From: Pelosinus fermentans
GTDB taxonomy: Bacteria > Bacillota > Negativicutes > DSM-13327
Assembly (NCBI GenBank): GCA_002434245.1
Contig: DJJR01000032.1
Span: 1-32,205 of the forward strand
Reading direction: 5' to 3'
DNA: 32,205 nt
Part shown: piece by piece, positions 30,912-32,205 of the stretch
How positions within the stretch are numbered: position 1 is the stretch's first letter
Layout: the number at the start of each line of letters is the position of its first letter
Made by a program: the position numbers and the translations under genes
Notes under the pieces: generated by a model
The model's input: the letters and a program-made list of their open reading frames with translations, nothing else
What the model was told of the DNA's origin: nothing
Databases searched by the model: none

Positions 30912-31465
30912 AAATCGTAGTAGGCCTTGGTAATCCAGGGCAGCAATATAGTGCAACTCGACATAATATAGGTTTTATGGTTGTTGATGAATTGGCTCAG
31001 CGCTTAGGCATTGATAGATGGAGAAATCAGAAAGAGGCATTGATTGCTGAATATAAAGGAAATGACACCATATTACTGGTTAAGCCTCAGACATATATGA
31101 ATTTGAGCGGCGTGGCTGTGGGAGAACTGGCTCGCTGGTATAAGGTTGCAGTAGAAGATATTATTATTATTTTTGATGATATGGATTTGCCTACAGGCCG
31201 CTTGCGTTTACGAATGAAAGGGGGCTCAGGAGGACATCGGGGCATTGAATCTTTGTTAACACATTTAAGTAAGGATTCTTTTCCCCGGGTTCGTGTAGGT
31301 ATCGGTCGTCCTCCTGCAGGGTGGCAGGTAGTGGACTATGTTCTGAGTTCGTTTACTGCTGAAGAGCAGCCTTTATTAAAAGCAGCCATTGAAAAAGCTG
31401 CTGATGCAACGGAGAGTATCCTAGAGCAAGGCATGAATAAGGCTATGAATTTGCATAATAAGTGA
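30908..31465 (+). CDS. pth: Peptidyl-tRNA hydrolase
   Basis: A 185-residue Pth that frees tRNA from dropped-off peptidyl-tRNA. The motifs are complete: KIVVGLGNPGQQYSATRHNIG (with the catalytic His), LVKPQTYMNLSG, IIIFDDMDLPTGRLRLR and GGSGGHRGIESLL. The GTG start overlaps the deacetylase stop as GTGA. In Bacillus pth follows prs and ctc; here ctc (rplY-like) is absent and the GNAT and deacetylase genes take its place. A palindromic repeat rather than a clear terminator follows. Confidence 0.96.
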   Translation: MKIVVGLGNPGQQYSATRHNIGFMVVDELAQRLGIDRWRNQKEALIAEYKGNDTILLVKPQTYMNLSGVAVGELARWYKVAVEDIIIIFDDMDLPTGRLRLRMKGGSGGHRGIESLLTHLSKDSFPRVRVGIGRPPAGWQVVDYVLSSFTAEEQPLLKAAIEKAADATESILEQGMNKAMNLHNK

Positions 31466-31498
31466 TTATAAAAAGAACGTTTGCAAAAAAAAAGTAAT

Positions 31499-31643
31499 GA
31501 ACCGCGAAGACGCAAAGAAATACAAAGGACGCGAAGGGCATTGTGGGTATCTTCGTCTTCTATTATTCGTTTCTTCGCGGTTTATAGTTTTTCTCTTGTG
31601 CTCTTCGTGTCCGCGTAAGCGGCTTTGCGTCTTCGCGTTTCAG
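31499..31643. repeat. Dispersed palindromic repeat, copy 8 (CGAAG type, composite)
   Basis: Left arm GAACCGCGAAGACGCAAAGA continuing ACGCGAAGGG (31499-31537), a first right arm TTCTTCGCGGTTTAT (31571-31585) and a second one TTTGCGTCTTCGCGTTTC (31624-31641). Between them CTCTTCGTGTCCGCGTAAGCGGC (31601-31623) is the reverse complement, with few changes, of a module beside copy 2. It looks like two overlapping copies. Confidence 0.85.
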
Positions 31644-31654
31644 CCATTCTTTTT

Positions 31655-32083
31655 TTATTTAACGACTAATACCGGTATTTTCGAGTAGGTTACCAATTTG
31701 TGGGCGACGCTGCCTAATAATAAGGCGCCAAACCCGCCGTGTCCTCGGGTGCCGCAAATGATGATGTCTGCATTGATCTTTTGAGCATACTTGATAATCG
31801 CATCCGCAGGATTGCCTTCTAAGGTAACCACTGTAGCTGATAGATTATGCTCTGTATAAAGGGACTTAGCCGAATCTGTTAACTCGCAGATGTGAGCACG
31901 ACGAGATTTTTCCAGTGCTGTCACATTCGAAGCTGTTTCAATTGCCAATAGGGCCATTGATTCAAAAATAGTGGTGATATGTGTCTGCGCTCCATTTTCT
32001 TTGGCGAAGTCAATGCTCCACCGTAATGCCTTGTTGCTGCCATCAGAACCGTCAAAGGCTAAGACTATGTTTTTGATAGACAT
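31655..32083 (-). CDS. Universal stress protein (UspA family, ATP-binding type)
   Basis: A 142-residue single-domain universal stress protein. It opens MSIKNIVLAFDGSDGSNKAL with the nucleotide-binding Asp, and the C-terminal GTRGHGGFGALLLGS fits the ATP-binding pattern G-x2-G-x9-G-S/T, ending VAHKLVTYSKIPVLVVK. Such proteins are cytoplasmic dimers that bind ATP and are induced by stress. GGAGGT lies 7-8 bases before the ATG on the minus strand. It is convergent with pth across palindromic repeat copy 8. The remaining 122 bases to the window end show only AT-rich upstream sequence. Confidence 0.95.
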   Translation of the reverse strand: MSIKNIVLAFDGSDGSNKALRWSIDFAKENGAQTHITTIFESMALLAIETASNVTALEKSRRAHICELTDSAKSLYTEHNLSATVVTLEGNPADAIIKYAQKINADIIICGTRGHGGFGALLLGSVAHKLVTYSKIPVLVVK

Positions 32084-32205
32084 AGCAAGACCTCCCTTAT
32101 CGTAATACCTAACAATTCTTCATAGAAAAAGGAACTCCTTTTCTGTTGAAGGAAATGTTTCGGTAAAATTCAGAAATTTACAATAAATAAAAAATGACTT
32201 GAATG

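Overview
The window looks like chromosomal DNA of a low-GC, endospore-forming Firmicute. Sporulation markers (a YabG protease and two DUF3794/SPOCS-domain proteins) sit with housekeeping genes in the order tatD - yabE-like - rnmV - rsmA - yabG ... ispE ... purR ... glmU - prs ... pth, which is the Bacillus yab/pur/glmU/prs neighbourhood. The gene style (IspE followed by a FadR-type regulator, a MobA-like NTP transferase beside purR) suggests a Negativicute of the Sporomusa/Pelosinus kind; that placement is inference.

Region by region: (1) 1-5600 holds the conserved block TatD, a 3D-domain cell-wall protein, RNase M5, 16S rRNA dimethyltransferase RsmA and YabG, plus a glycosyltransferase on the opposite strand. 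A nested palindrome of about 160 bases precedes rnmV. (2) 5900-6530 holds a DUF1836 regulator on the minus strand. (3) 6800-15400 is a Ter-type stress island: three tandem TerD proteins, a diverged TerD/TerA-like protein, an AIM24-family protein, TerC, and a tightly coupled biosynthetic set of a CitE-like lyase, a giant PRTase-TRSP/StiP-PELOTA fusion and a HAD phosphatase. A small membrane protein follows. (4) 16000-19200 holds cell-surface and spore-type genes: a secreted CAP protein, a Cys/Asp-rich zinc-ribbon protein (minus), a SPOCS protein with a His/Asp/Cys-rich insert, and a SPOCS-SH3 protein. (5) 19500-20900 has a HipA-like kinase and an L,D-transpeptidase that converge and overlap. 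(6) 21100-31470 returns to housekeeping: CheW, IspE, GntR/FadR regulator, NTP transferase, PurR, threonine ammonia-lyase, GlmU, Prs, then GNAT - polysaccharide deacetylase - Pth. A universal stress protein on the minus strand closes the window.

Relative to Bacillus, the whole stretch from the DUF1836 gene through cheW sits between yabG and ispE, and ilvA occupies the slot before glmU where spoVG is usually found.

Two non-coding patterns stand out. First, at least eight intergenic copies of a hairpin repeat family built from short 'CGAAG/CAGAG/CAAAG' units and bounded by AACCGC...GCGGTT occur over 26 kb, two of them sharing the same loop sequence. Second, the nested palindrome before rnmV could be either a mobile palindromic unit or a structured leader. 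Gaps above 300 bases (5601-5916, 19165-19497, 24016-24384) contain terminators, these repeats and promoter elements, with no credible gene. No rRNA, tRNA, CRISPR or insertion sequence was found.
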